Shown: positions 25,904 to 37,739 of the stretch, piece by piece
Layout: each line of letters starts with the position of its first letter
How positions within the stretch are numbered: position 1 is the stretch's first letter
Assembly (NCBI GenBank): GCA_037179385.1
Contig: CM074200.1
Span: forward strand, 34,537,884-34,601,883
Length of the DNA: 64,000 bases
Origin: Holothuria scabra
Lineage: Eukaryota > Echinodermata > Holothuroidea > Aspidochirotida > Holothuriidae
Direction of reading: 5' to 3'
Position numbers and translations under genes: made by a program
The notes under the pieces: generated by a model
What the model was told of the DNA's origin: nothing
What the model saw: only the letters and a program-made list of their open reading frames with translations
The model's database searches: none

Positions 25904-25980
25904 CTTGCTATGCTCGAGGTTTTGCTATCAAGGGAGTTGGTTTTGGTCAGGGCGCTGGAACTTTGTCGACCGTTGAATAA
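25904..25980 (+). CDS. CSRP: CRP/CSRP-type LIM protein, alternative terminal exon 2 (tail ending TLSTVE)
   Basis: The acceptor TGTTCTTTGCAG has a strong pyrimidine tract. CT-TGC in the same phase again yields Ala-Cys after CK, completing the LIM2 zinc site. The exon reads CYARGFAIKGVGFGQGAG, then TLSTVE and TAA. The glycine-rich core GVGFGQGAG is canonical, and TLST is also found in vertebrate CRP1/CRP2 glycine-rich regions. The basic KKFGP-type patch is replaced by ARGFAIK. Compared with terminal exon 3, the nine residues GVGFGQGAG are identical while 6 of 9 codons differ at the third base, which points to old duplication and continuing purifying selection. Confidence 0.88.
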
Positions 25981-26631
25981 ACTCCTGCTTGCTCTCACTG
26001 CCTATCATTTACTTGCTTGAGTAAGAATTATGTTTACTCCTTCTGGACATGTTGGCAGGTTGTATTCGTACCCTCAGCCATCCTTCCCTCCATCAATTCT
26101 GTCTGCTGCCTGCCTTTATTCTCCTCTGATGTAAATTTTTTTTTTCCATTTGCTGTGTTACTGCTTGGTGTGAAGGTGTAGCAGTGTATGTTTAGGGGAG
26201 GCAAGCCCATATTTAGAGGAATGGGGGAAAAGTCTCTGATCTTTTTTGGAAATAGCAATCATCTTGAAGCTTGTAAGTTTTCCCCCTGGGAAAAAAAATT
26301 TCCCCCCAAGATCTATTACCCCTTCCTGGTAAGTTCTCTATTTATAGGGCAGGGGGAAGAGGAATCAGCACAAAATCAATGTTGTGTTAGATTAAAGTTT
26401 GTGAATCAATGTTTCTGCTGCACAATATGATATTTGTAGCATATAGTCGTATTGCGTATGCATCCCACGTTTGTAAATTTACATGCTTGTTAACCCTGCT
26501 GGACAAAGTTGCTGGGCCAAAGATTTGCTTTGTTGTTTGGGGCAAAAAGGGAGAGATTTAAGAGATTTTAGCAAAGAGCACATATGTTATTGGCAACGAA
26601 CTGTGTATTTTCATGGACTTGCCTTTAACTG

Positions 26632-26637
26632 AATAAA
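26632..26637 (+). promoter_or_regulatory. candidate poly(A) signal AATAAA for terminal exon 2
   Basis: AATAAA lies about 650 bases after the stop, with a second overlapping-type copy at 26643. A variant ATTAAA occurs earlier, at 26391. The 3' UTR assignment is inferred from position only. Confidence 0.45.
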
Positions 26638-26777
26638 AAAAAAATAAAAACAATGCATTTTAAAATTAATGAAGCAATTGTCAGACTATGTTAAGACAAA
26701 ATGTGTCCTGGATAGTTGCATCAAAGGGAGTAAATGAATCCAGTTTAAACCAAAGTGTAAGGAAAAGTTTGCATTTT

Positions 26778-27070
26778 AAAAAGCCTGATCCTCTCACCCC
26801 AAACAGTTCTAGTTCTCCCAACCTACTTACTCTTAACCATTCCACAAATGTTTTTAAATTCATCTTCACAACCTCAGTTTATTGCTTCAGGGTGAGTATA
26901 CAGGACCTCCAATGTGTATTCAAAACACTCTCAGTACAGTACACACTGTAATGTAAGCTATGGTGCTTTGCATTGTTTGAACTAGCTGTCAATCAAAGAG
27001 CTGAGCCAATTGAGAATTTCTGTAAATCACTACAATCATTGTAGTTTGGGTTGAGAGGATTTGCCCTTTC
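26778..27070 (+). mobile_element. piggyBac-type MITE, copy 2
   Basis: ATCCTCTCACCCCAAAC at the left and GTTTGGGTTGAGAGGAT at the right form a 17-bp inverted repeat with one mismatch. The interior matches copies 1 and 3. Confidence 0.75.
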
Positions 27071-27554
27071 CTGCATCAACTTCTGTATAGAGAAAACTGC
27101 TTTAATCATTACATCATTGAATCCTACCATAACTTTCTCTCTACAAATTGTCATGCCAATGCAAGAGTTACTGAAGTTGATTTTTTAAGTTTTCAAAAAA
27201 TAGTGGCAACAAATCTATCGTGTTACATGGCTGACTTTCTTTCCACGAGATCTCTCTTTTTGAGGAGGAAAGTTGCCATTTTGCCCCATTTTCAATTATC
27301 ATTCTGTTTATATGAACATTTTCTTCAAAGTTAGTTTAATATTTCACTGTCACAAAAGGTTTTTCAAACATGGTGCAGTGAATGTACGAACAGATTGCAT
27401 TCATAAAGGAAGCCCTCATGAAGTAATCAGGCATTTTATAAATAGCTGATCCTGTGCCCCCCCCCCCCCTTTAATTTTGAGGGTGACAAGTCTTAGCAAG
27501 TGGTGTGGAAATGTGGTATTCATATCAAAACGAGCATTTTCCAGTTGCTACACC

Positions 27555-27590
27555 ATATATATATATATATATACTAACATATATATATAT
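27555..27590 (+). repeat. TA microsatellite
   Basis: Two ATATAT runs are separated by ACTAAC. Another short TATATA run occurs near 27806. Confidence 0.9.
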
Positions 27591-27915
27591 TCATGTTTAT
27601 TTTCGTTGCTATATATAGTGGTTAAATGGAGCATGCCTCAAAGTTTGATTTGCAGTTGGATGTACCAGCATTTTGTAATCTCATAGTGATGTACGTCTGA
27701 TATGATGTCTTGTCGGTTTGGCATTTTATCATGCTTGCTTGCAATTGGCTTTAAAGCGTGAAGTTTTGCGATGTGATGCCTAAAATTTATTGACATTCAA
27801 TTACTATATATATATATCCTCACAGTTTTATCCTGACTTATATTAAGTAGCTTAATCAATCATTTCTTGTTACCATGGTGATATCAATGTTGCCATCCTG
27901 TGTATATGTCAAAGG

Positions 27916-28306
27916 CACGGACTTCCTAAACATGGACAGAGCATACTACATGGTACATTGTCTCTACTGTACGTGTGAGAAAAAGCGCACCAAGATGGCC
28001 GTCTGCTATGTTTTTGTGTGAAAGTTTAGACTTGCTCAAGTAGATTACCATATTTTGCAAGAAAGTTGAAATATTTTTGAAATATGGCAAGCTAAGGTCA
28101 ATATCACTTCATGTATTGCAGGAATATGATATTTCCCCCCATTCAATTATCACTTTTGCTTGAAATATTACAGAGTCGTCATCAAATCAGACGATTTACA
28201 GGTTCATGGCGGCCATCTTGCTGTGCCTTTTTTGTCTCAGTCAATCGCGACCAGCTATGGATAGGAAGTACACGTTACATGCTCTGTCCATGTATACAAG
28301 TCCGTG
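27916..28306 (+). mobile_element. hAT-type MITE with long inverted repeats and 8-bp target duplication
   Basis: The element starts CACGGACTTCC and ends CAAGTCCGTG, flanked by exact GTCAAAGG at 27908-27915 and 28307-28314. The inverted repeats are long, about 90 bp with gaps: ACATGGACAGAGCAT and CAAGATGGCCG recur inverted at the right. An 8-bp duplication fits hAT transposition. It has no transposase. Confidence 0.8.
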
Positions 28307-28989
28307 GTCAAAGGTCATGTAACTTCTATATGTTATGCAATGTTAGTGATATTATTGCTTAGCAAAGTTAGCAGTAAACACTTCATTTGTGCTCTCTCTG
28401 TTCCAAACTGTTTTTGTGGTCAGAAGTTTCCATATTCCAAAAAATAAAGGGTGAGTGATGAAGAAGTGGTTTTGTTTGTAGGGTGAGAGGTCTGTGTGTC
28501 AGCGAGTTTAAACAAAAGGACATTGGAGCAAGAGTTAAATCTTTAACTTCTTCGCAATGAATGTGGACATTTTACAGCAAAGTGTAAGTTTAAAATCATT
28601 TCATCCTGCATGTGGTTGTCAGTGTAACCTTTGTCTCATGCATATTCACAAGTATGTAAAGTGTTCCCTGCAAATATACAGTTATGATTAGCAGGTTCTT
28701 TTAAGATGGGGGAGCAAGTAGGAGGGCTCAGAGGGTGGGGGAACTTCAAAGGTTAGGGAAGTTAAAACAAAACAAACAGTAAAAGCAGATGAAAAAGTGC
28801 CACGTCATCTGTGTAATTGTTCATGTCGAGTGGTATCAAGGGATAAAAGATTTAATTTAACTGGAGGCATCCTCAACTTCCTCGGGCGACTACTGCAAAT
28901 ATGAGAGTTGATAATTTGGAGAAGGCTGCAGTATTGCATTTTGCATATTGGATGAGAAAGTGGATTGGGGTTTGAAGCAGTGTTGTAGT

Positions 28990-29225
28990 GTGAGTATGGG
29001 ACCATTAGTACAAGTACGGGTACGGGTACCAGGTCATGAGTATGGGTACGGGTATGGGTACAAGGGCATGGGTACGGGTACAGGTACCTGGTCATCAGTA
29101 CGGGTATGGGTACGAGTCCCAAGAAAAATTAATCATGAGTATGGGTACCAAGCTATGAGTACAGGTACGGGTACCAGGCTATGAGTACAGGTACAAGGTC
29201 ATGAGTACGAGTATGGGTACCAGCT
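28990..29225 (+). repeat. GTACGGGTACC / GGTCATGAGTAC minisatellite, left end
   Basis: Short units mixing GGGTACGGGTAC, CAGGTCATGAGTA and CAGGCTATGAGTAC run with irregular spacing. It shares an AAGAAAAATTAATCATGAGTA-like block with the right-end array. Tyr/Pro/Val-rich open frames here are artefacts. Confidence 0.85.
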
Positions 29226-29608
29226 ATGGTAGTCCAACTGACCATAAATGTGTTTTGAGTAAGCTACATACTGTACAGTATGAATTCATCAATATGAGTA
29301 TGACATTTGTAACTGGTCTTGACATTCATGCCATTGCAGACCTACTGTATGAATATATGGGCACTATCAAGCCAGGCCATAGCCTATAAACATAGGGCCT
29401 ACATGAGGTACTCGATTACTGGTACGTATGCACAACTTGATGGAAAATGTGATGGAAACCAGGCCTTTCTTGCTGTGTAAATCAGAATGGCTGATATTCT
29501 GGCCTCAAATCAGGTCACATTACAGTGCTACCAAATAAGCAATTGTATGGTCTTTGTTACAACAATGTGCACCCAGCATTACATTGGGACATGTTTGTAA
29601 GTGGTAAC

Positions 29609-29647
29609 CACGGACTTGTATAGGCCGACTTGTATAGGAAGCCTGTG
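29609..29647 (-). mobile_element. 39-bp miniature relative of the hAT-type MITE with 8-bp target duplication
   Basis: GTGGTAAC at 29601-29608 and again at 29648-29655 brackets a 39-bp insert. Its left end, CACGGACTTGTATA, matches the inverted right end of the 27916-28306 MITE. Its right end, read inverted, CACAGGCTTCCTATACA, matches that MITE's left end. It looks like an extreme internal-deletion form. Confidence 0.65.
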
Positions 29648-31004
29648 GTGGTAACGTTATAGTATGAAACTACAGTGACATTTGAGTTTATCAAGAATCC
29701 ATGCCAGTCATATGGCATATACCCTATGAGCACAGTGACATTTGAAGATAAGTGAGAGGCAGAAGTCTGAAAACTGAAAAGGATGATTTCTAAGAGTGAG
29801 TGCATGGTGACAAATATAGTTACACATGAGGAATTTCTTACCCTATTAGATATTTAACCCGAGTCCCCACTAAAAGCAAGGTTTGGTGGGGTAATTAAAT
29901 TTTACCCGACTTCCTGCTTAACTCATTAAAACACTCTCCAAGAAACCACAAGTTTGATAAGAGACGGCTAGCAGAAGATGAAAACAAAGGTTGAATAATA
30001 CTGGCCAGATGTGCCACTGTTTGCAAGGTGTGAAAGGCAAGCAGTGGGGCAACTTCTCAGCTAGTTTCTGTTGACCTTTGTTCACTGAAGCAAAAAGGTG
30101 TGGACAGAATTTTTATAGGCAGGGAAATTCAACATGCAGGTACTTCTTTTAGTGCAAGCACCAATTCTGAGAGACTAAGTTAATGCCTGCAGTACAGGCT
30201 TACGCAGAGGTGCCAACTCTCCCTGATTCTCAAGGAAGCTCCCTGAAAATTCAAGGATTTTTGTCCATTCCAACTAGCAAATATGACAATCACCCTGATT
30301 CAAGCAAGCCTTTCCCCCATTGAGTTGCATGTAATTTTAAAAAATCTCCCTGATTCCTGTGTGAAGCCTCCCTGATTTCTGGATGTAAATGTTTGCATGT
30401 CTGCTTACGGCCAATATGACTAGTGAAATAGATCCATGAGAAAAAATAAGAAAAAGATCCAAGAAAAAATGTCCCACCATCCTCTTTCAAGTGCATGGCC
30501 CCTACATGCAACCTGCAGCTGTACTATATGAATTAGCAACTCAATTTTGCTGTTCATGCTAGGCTACCTGTAGTTGAATTTGGTTCAAATTCAGTGTGCC
30601 GCAGCTGCCACTGTAGAAAATGGACTAAATCCCACACCACCCCCTTCAGCCTCTGAAAATAGAGTATCATGGAAGGTAATAGACTCACCAAGTGCCCCTT
30701 AAAGCATGTGCCGTCAGTGTTAGTCCCTATACCACACATACAATTGGAGTTCTATGCCATGCACTGTCACTTTTCATACCTTTTCCCCCTACTCATTTAA
30801 GTTGAGGCAGGACTGACAGAAATGGGCCCCGGGGTCTTTCTGAGAGACAAGCAGTTAAAAAGTGACTAGTAAAAATTAAATAATCACATGCCACTGGCAG
30901 GCCTAGATTACACTTGTGAGCAAAAATTCAAGTGCAACGCAAAGGCATGCTGTGTGCAAGTGGACTGGTATGTAGGACTAGCTTGATTAGACTGAATTCG
31001 TAGG

Positions 31005-31405
31005 GCTTTGTGTAGCACTGGTAATGCAGCTTAATAATTGTAAATTGTTAGTGATCATGAGACTCCACTTATCATTTGGATTTACTAACTATCACAATTG
31101 AGCAGATTCTATTTTGGTCAAAACTGTGGCCTGCAGCACACTGATAAAAAATAATGTAACCCCACTACAGTACAAAGCCAACAGTGTCTTTCTTTCAACA
31201 AAAGCAGTAAGGTTTGCTGGGTCTTTATAATACACAAATCTCCAATTTGAATTACTGGAAGATTAAAAAAGAACAAGCAATCTTGCACAGGTAGGCCTAC
31301 CTGGCTTTGTGTATTATTGGTAATGCAGCTTATGATTGTAAATTGTTGGTGATCATGAGACTCCGCTATCGTTTGGATTTACTAACTATAACTCTAAAAA
31401 CTATA
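31005..31405 (+). repeat. local direct duplication, about 95 bp, 290 bp apart
   Basis: GGTAATGCAGCTTA, ATTGTAAATTGTT, GTGATCATGAGACTCC and TTTGGATTTACTAACTAT occur in the same order at about 31015-31095 and 31318-31390. Confidence 0.75.
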
Positions 31406-33839
31406 ACTGTAAAAACAGGCTTATCTTAAAGCTACAGTATATATCATATCATGTTGGTATTTGAGTTAAAATGAATGGGTTGATTAAGATCTGTATGAGA
31501 ACTGATTTTGATTAGCTAAAACATAGTAGATCCTGAGGTAATTGCCCCGGCCATACTCCCCGAGCACAGATAGTCTCAACATGATCTACCACTGTCCTAC
31601 CCTATCATCAATTTATTATCGGAAAAGTCGTTCCAGAATTTAAATATATCCTCTGATGTTGTGCATGTAGGCTACCTGACTCATACCTCTACTGTTACTC
31701 AGTAAGTTTAGTCATGCCGCTAGAATTCAATAGGGTCGTTTAGCCAAACTTCCCCGGGAAAAGGCCATTTTCTCGGGTGAAATATATAGATGTCTTATGT
31801 CGCCTGATGGCTAAAACCTCCTATTGAATTCTAGCCTCATGTACTGCGAAATAAAGGCAGAGACTCAGCAGCCCTGGTAGCCATGGTTTAATATGATTTT
31901 AAAGACAGTTTACTGAGGCTGCATCCAATCTGTAAAAAGCTGACAGAAAGAATAACCAGTCTCTCTTTGTAGCAGTAAGCCTAGCCAAGCTTCTTATAGT
32001 ACACAGAAGATACCCTTTTGAAAAATTTGTATGTAGGGAATTACTCAGGATGCAAACTTAGTAGCACAGACAATAGTTAGATAAACTGAAAATAAACTGC
32101 AAATAAATACAGTAAGGCACAGACCACATGTTCATAGTTACAGTAGCAATTCATTCAAGGTGTATCAATCAATAGTTGCCATGAAGTTGAGTGGATTAGG
32201 TTCAACTCAAGGGATTATCAGGTACCTGCATAAGATTGACTAGTTTGTATTGTCCTAGAATCTTCCAGTTCTGTACTCAAGTTTTTTGTAATCTCTACTT
32301 TCAGTACACTTTCACACCCAGCAATTCATACTGCTTTTGTTGTGAAAACTTTTATTGTTGAACAACATGGAGTATAGGTACAGCTTGCTGGACCATGGGA
32401 TTCATACAACAAAGCCCTTGCTTCAAGCTGATTAAGCTACTGTATTCAAGCACTGACAATGAACCTCAAGGATGACAATGTGTGAAAATCTAGGTCCAGT
32501 TACAACAAAGAGCAGTGAATAACATACATGCAGGCATCAGAAGATGAAGGTGTTGGCAGGTGCAATGGGCAATTGTAGGAATAGCTTGGGACGTATCTTT
32601 TAAGGTGTGTGTGTGGGCAGGAGGGGGGATCTGGAACATATTTTAAGGGGAAGGGGATTCTATAATAGATTGCTCCACTAGCCTTATGATCAAGTAAGTG
32701 TAATTTCTGAGTGGAGGGAAGATTTGAAGTCCCTCTGAGAAAAGTACCTGGTGAGTATACCCAACTATACCTATACCTGAGAAATTTTAATTCAGACTCT
32801 TTACTCCTGACCTGGTCTCCATATCTGTACTCATGAGCTGGTACCTGTGCCTATCATACACATGATCCTGTACTTGATCATGTGCCACACTTTCAGTGGC
32901 TACATACAAGAATGTCAAACTTGGGGGGGGGGGGGCAGACTATGGGCAAAATTTTTTCATGCAGAGTGAACTAGAAGTGAAACCTGTGCTTCAGTGGGTG
33001 GGGTCAAGGCTGCAGGCGAAGCCCTCAGAAGCTTAAGAGCTTATATTAAGTAGCTGGTACGTAGAAGGCAGTGAGGTGGTAAGGGCTAAATCTGGAGGAA
33101 ATGCTCCATGCCCCATGTTGTGCTGCCACTGTACAGTGAACAGCACATTCACTAATGAGATGGACTCAGACTCAGGCTAGGATCCTTTGAACTCAGACTC
33201 GAACTCGGTTACAGCCCTGCTAACAAGTAGTCAACTGTATGGAACACTGTTGTCAATCAGAACCTACAGTGTACAATACAAGTTTAAATTTAACTAGGCC
33301 CCATCATTTATCACTTTTTAATCTGAGTTAAACTCTTATTCACATTACTAGAAGAATAATGTATGTCCTGTGTTCCCCTTTCTTTTTTGGGCCCCAGGAT
33401 GACTAAATAATTCATGTCCCAAGAAGAGGCCTTAATTACCCAAAATATAAAATTCTCACCCAGGCCTGAACAATTTACCCAGAGCAGATTCCCAGTAAAC
33501 ACCACTCATGCCCCCTGCCCCTTATAGTGCAATTAACCCCATGGACACTACTCCCAGAGAAGGGGCATGTAGCATTATAGTAAATAAAATAGGAGCTAGC
33601 ATGGGGGAAGGTACAGTAATAATAAACATAGGATTGAGTTTGAATATTGCATACATGTTCATGTAGAATTTTTAGTGGACACTGATCTGTTAAAAGTGTT
33701 TTGATGGGAATCCTCAAAATTTGGTGTGGTGAGTAGTCCCATATGTAATAAAATCATGCACCCTCTAGGAGTCATCCTGAACCTTTGGTTAATATATAGT
33801 TTAATGACAATCATTATAAATTAAAGTTGTTGTCTGAGT

Positions 33840-34140
33840 ACAAGACCAGTAGCATGGGTATGAATACTAGGTCATGAATATGAGTACCAGGTCCCGAGTA
33901 CGAGTATGGGTACGGTTACCAGGTCATGAGTAGGGGTACGGGTACCAGGCCATGAGTACGAGTACGGGTACGGGAACCAGGTCATGAGTATGGGTACGGG
34001 TACAGGTCAGAAGAAAAATAAACCATGAGTACGGGTACGGAGTCCAGGCCATGGGTACCTGTACGGGTACCAGGCCATGAGTACGGGTACGGGTACGGGT
34101 ACGAGTACGCAATCTTGTACTCGAGTACGGGTACGGGTAC
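33840..34140 (+). repeat. GTACGGGTACC / GGTCATGAGTAC minisatellite, right end
   Basis: Same unit vocabulary as 28990-29225: GAGTACGGGTACGGG, CCAGGCCATGAGTAC, and an AGAAGAAAAATAAACCATGAG block. It ends directly in the terminal ACTACAACACTG. Confidence 0.85.
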
Positions 34141-37100
34141 TACAACACTGGTTTGAAGGACTTTCTTATTTGGAGGAAGAACCGGTGGATAAAATATTGC
34201 TGTTTGATTCATTTTGTGAAGGACTTAAAACCACTCTAGATAACTGTCCTGTTGCAAAAGCAAATTTAAAATCAATTTTCATTTCTTATGCAGGTTATTA
34301 AATTTCACTATACTGCTGTACTGGTTATCGTCCATGTGCAACTTTGTACAGTTTTTGTGTAGTGTTCACATACTTTCCGTGATGGGAAATGTGTTCTTCA
34401 AACCATACCCCCCCCCAAAGATGGAATTGTCTGTCACATGACAAGCAGGAATTGTGTCAACCTATATTTTACACTGTTGGAAGAGTTAATTTATTCAGAG
34501 GTGAAACCCCTCACTTGGTAGAGTTTTATCTGAATGGCTTTTGAATTTATTTTCCTGAGAAAGGGTACTGTAATCTTTTCGTAACAGTTGCTACTGTGCG
34601 TTAGTACTATTCATGTGAATGTAGTAAGGGTTGAACCTACTGTCACATTACAGGTGTAGTAGTCTTACCACAAATTGTTTCATTGCTCTGTTTATGTGTC
34701 TTGATTGACGAATGGCGTTATTAGAAAGATGGAAGCCCCGAAAGGAGTACCTGGATCTGTTCCATTTAGAGTTGCACTGTTGGCATGACTCTTTAGCCAA
34801 GTAGTACCTTGATAATGATGTATGTGTGTGGGAGATGAGGTGAACTGAAGTTTTGCAGTTTTAGAGGTTAGTGGAAAATGTAGCAATTGAAGTGACTGCT
34901 ATTAATCATCGATGCATGTTTCTGCTCATATCCTTCAACCACTTTTTGGGACGCTTTAGTTAGAAGTTTCTATGTGCACTGTGCTAGCTAGTATGTATAT
35001 TGGTATGACTGACTGTTGTAATCAGCTGGAAATACCTTGTGTGCATCTGAAGAAACAAAAAAAGACATTTTAAGTAAAAAATATTTGACTTTTGTTACAG
35101 ATTGGTGGATCTTGCCGTTTGTATGTCAAGTAATTGGTTTGGAAATTATTTACAACTTATAGATGCCTATTCACAACTAATAGAGGACTATAAATCAACC
35201 CCATACATACTACCTCATAAGGATTATATCTTACAGTAAATGTATATAGTGTTCAGCATGACACCGAACAGTCATGATTGTGTCACACTTGCATTACCCC
35301 GTAGCCACCCTCTCCCTCTACCCTTCAAGTTTTTTGTTTTACAAACACTTGAAAGAAAAATCACCACTCCATGAATTATAATACCCTGGCATCCTAATTA
35401 ATGGAGTGGTCCTTTGTAACCACTTGGCAATGTGTCATCAAGGTTGACCACTTAGATGACCCATTATATCCAGTGTTTAGTGTTCAAAAACACCAGCTGC
35501 AAAGAAAGTAGTAAGAAGAGCTATTACAGAAATTTTTTAACATTTGCTGCAAATTTGTAATAAGTTTTGGGTGACTGTTAATTTCCTTTTAGTCACCTTA
35601 ACAGCTCGTAGTTATTCCTTATTCCCTTGGTTAATTTTTTTTGGCCCCTAATAAAATAAAACCTACTGTAACATAGGCATTGTTAGCACTTGCATTGTAG
35701 TTGAATTTTTTTGACCAGACAAGAATAATTATGCTTACCTCTGGTATTCTTTCAAATCTGATGATCAGTGAAGTAGAATGATTATAAGCATTTTGACTAA
35801 GGAAAATCTTCCATTCTATTTTTATTTCCTGTCATACACATGATTGCTTTGTACCATCAGTTTGTTTGCTTCAAGGATTTGTGACAAATTCATCACTGTA
35901 GTTAGTGAGTTCCTTATTCAGGTGTCTGCAAATCGTGACACCGTTTTAAATACACATAGTTCGAGCTTTCTGATCAAATATTTTTCCTTTTCTGCCCTCA
36001 TCTCTCCCACTCCCCTTCGTCATGGTACAGTCAGCAATTTATGTCTCCTCCATTAGTGCAATTCATTCCCCTAATTGAATTCATTTTCATTTTTCATGAT
36101 TTCACTCATTTCGTGTCTTTGCCTGGAGCACAGTTTTATTTATTCCGATAGTTGTATAAACATCTGCCAAGCTTGCATCATTTGATTTGAATGATCAGTG
36201 GCAGGTATTCTGACTTTCATTTCAATCATTTTAAGAGCAAATGAAAACCATAAAATGCAGGTGTACAGTACCTCAACTTGTGTCATGTGATGTTGGTATT
36301 TGTTACAAATATGAAGCACTTTGGGAGCAGGTGGTATTTTAGTCTCAAAGTAAAAACAGTAACATTGGTAGTAACACTTAAAATATTGGACTCCATAATC
36401 AGACTGTATTGTACAAATAACTGTACCATTTTTATCTGTCTGAGCACTGATTCCACCTTGATTTCTAGCCATGCCCTCTCCATTTTGTGATCCCCCATCC
36501 TCTGAAAGTTAACCGACCTATTCATAAACTCAAGAAAGATGAGTTTATTGCCCACTTACCTTTGGATAGATCTCCTTAAAGATGAACTCGTTTTTGCTTA
36601 AGGATTTTCTAATGACATTGCAATTGAAGCAATCTTTTTCGATTGTAAAGTCATTTCATCCGCAGCTTCTTGCATCTTTCAGAACCCCTTGCCAATTTTT
36701 CCCATGACCTGTAGCTTACTTAGGTCCCAGTGGTGATGCTGAAAATGGATTTAACCTTTAGAGCAAAAACCAAAAGTTGGTGTGCAAAAAGCAAATAAAA
36801 ATAGCCCTCAGATATACAATTGTTCTTGAGTTATACTCAAAATCATGAATGGTTAATAATAGAGAGGAGATGGGGGGAAGGAGGTTATGACCTTTTTCTT
36901 CCTGTTGGTCAGTGCAAACTTAGGAATCAGCTGGGAAAAATGATTTTGAGTGAAGATAAGTGACCCTTCAAGGTGATTGTTTATTGTCTTTATTGGTGCC
37001 GTGAACAGGAATTGTAAGGTAGCAGTCTGCCAGTTTAGTGCAGTATTGTGTTGTGGTAAAATTTAGTATCTTGTTTGTTCAAAGTACCACATCATTCTTG

Positions 37101-37584
37101 GTGTGTTTAGTATGTTTTAGTATGTTTCTTGCTAGTTGGGGCCAGTGGTGTGCTAGAACCCGCACCATTCCAGCAACAACACTGATTGCAATAATATTTG
37201 TATGTTACTCATTTCAACCACTCCATTAGCAAGGAGTTTCAAAGAGGCAGTAAAGTTCACCAAAAGGCTATCATGCAATATCCAGCATGTTGCAGCTAGT
37301 CATGTGAGATAAAAACACCGTTTGGCTTAAACTAGTTATCTCATTTGCATCTTATTAAATATTAATAACTATATTATTCTTAATTTCTCATAGATTAAAA
37401 ATCATCCAGGATATCATACTCAACTATATTTTTAAATCAAACCACCTGTTGCTTAATAAACAGCATTCTGAGTTACTCTGTCCTTCTTAGCCATCAGTTA
37501 TCACCTAATTTGCACTTTTTTCATTTTTTTTTTTTTTTGATTCCTTGCCGTAGGCAGGCAAGGAATCTATGCGATGGTGATGTC

Positions 37585-37586
37585 GT

Positions 37587-37649
<63 letters not shown>
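37585..37649 (+). repeat. TG microsatellite inside a Helitron-like element
   Basis: A TG run with one ATG interruption sits at the same place in the element as the tract at 11705-11759, right after GATGTCGTG. Confidence 0.95.
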
Positions 37650-37652
<3 letters not shown>

Positions 37653-37739
37653 ATGTGACGCTTTGGCTTGTAAACACGATATCTCAAGAAGGGTAAGTCC
37701 GAGGGATCTCATACTTGGCATGTGGATTGCCCATATTGA

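Larger units (their letters stand above)
28978..34150. mobile_element. 5.2-kb hAT-like insertion with terminal minisatellites
   Basis: The left end CAGTGTTGTAGT (28978) is the inverse of the right end ACTACAACACTG (ending 34150). The flanks GTTTGAAG at 28970-28977 and 34151-34158 are identical, an 8-bp target duplication. Subterminal GTACGGGTACC-type minisatellites lie at both ends in the same orientation. The interior carries a 39-bp MITE, a local duplication near 31.0-31.4 kb and a TCCCTGATT-rich repeat near 30.2-30.4 kb. No transposase frame is seen, so it is decayed or non-autonomous. Confidence 0.65.

Noticed and set aside
28805..34212. Tyr/Pro/Val- and Thr/Arg-rich open frames that look like repeat proteins
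   Set aside because: They are translations of the GTACGGGTACC minisatellites in several frames and on both strands.
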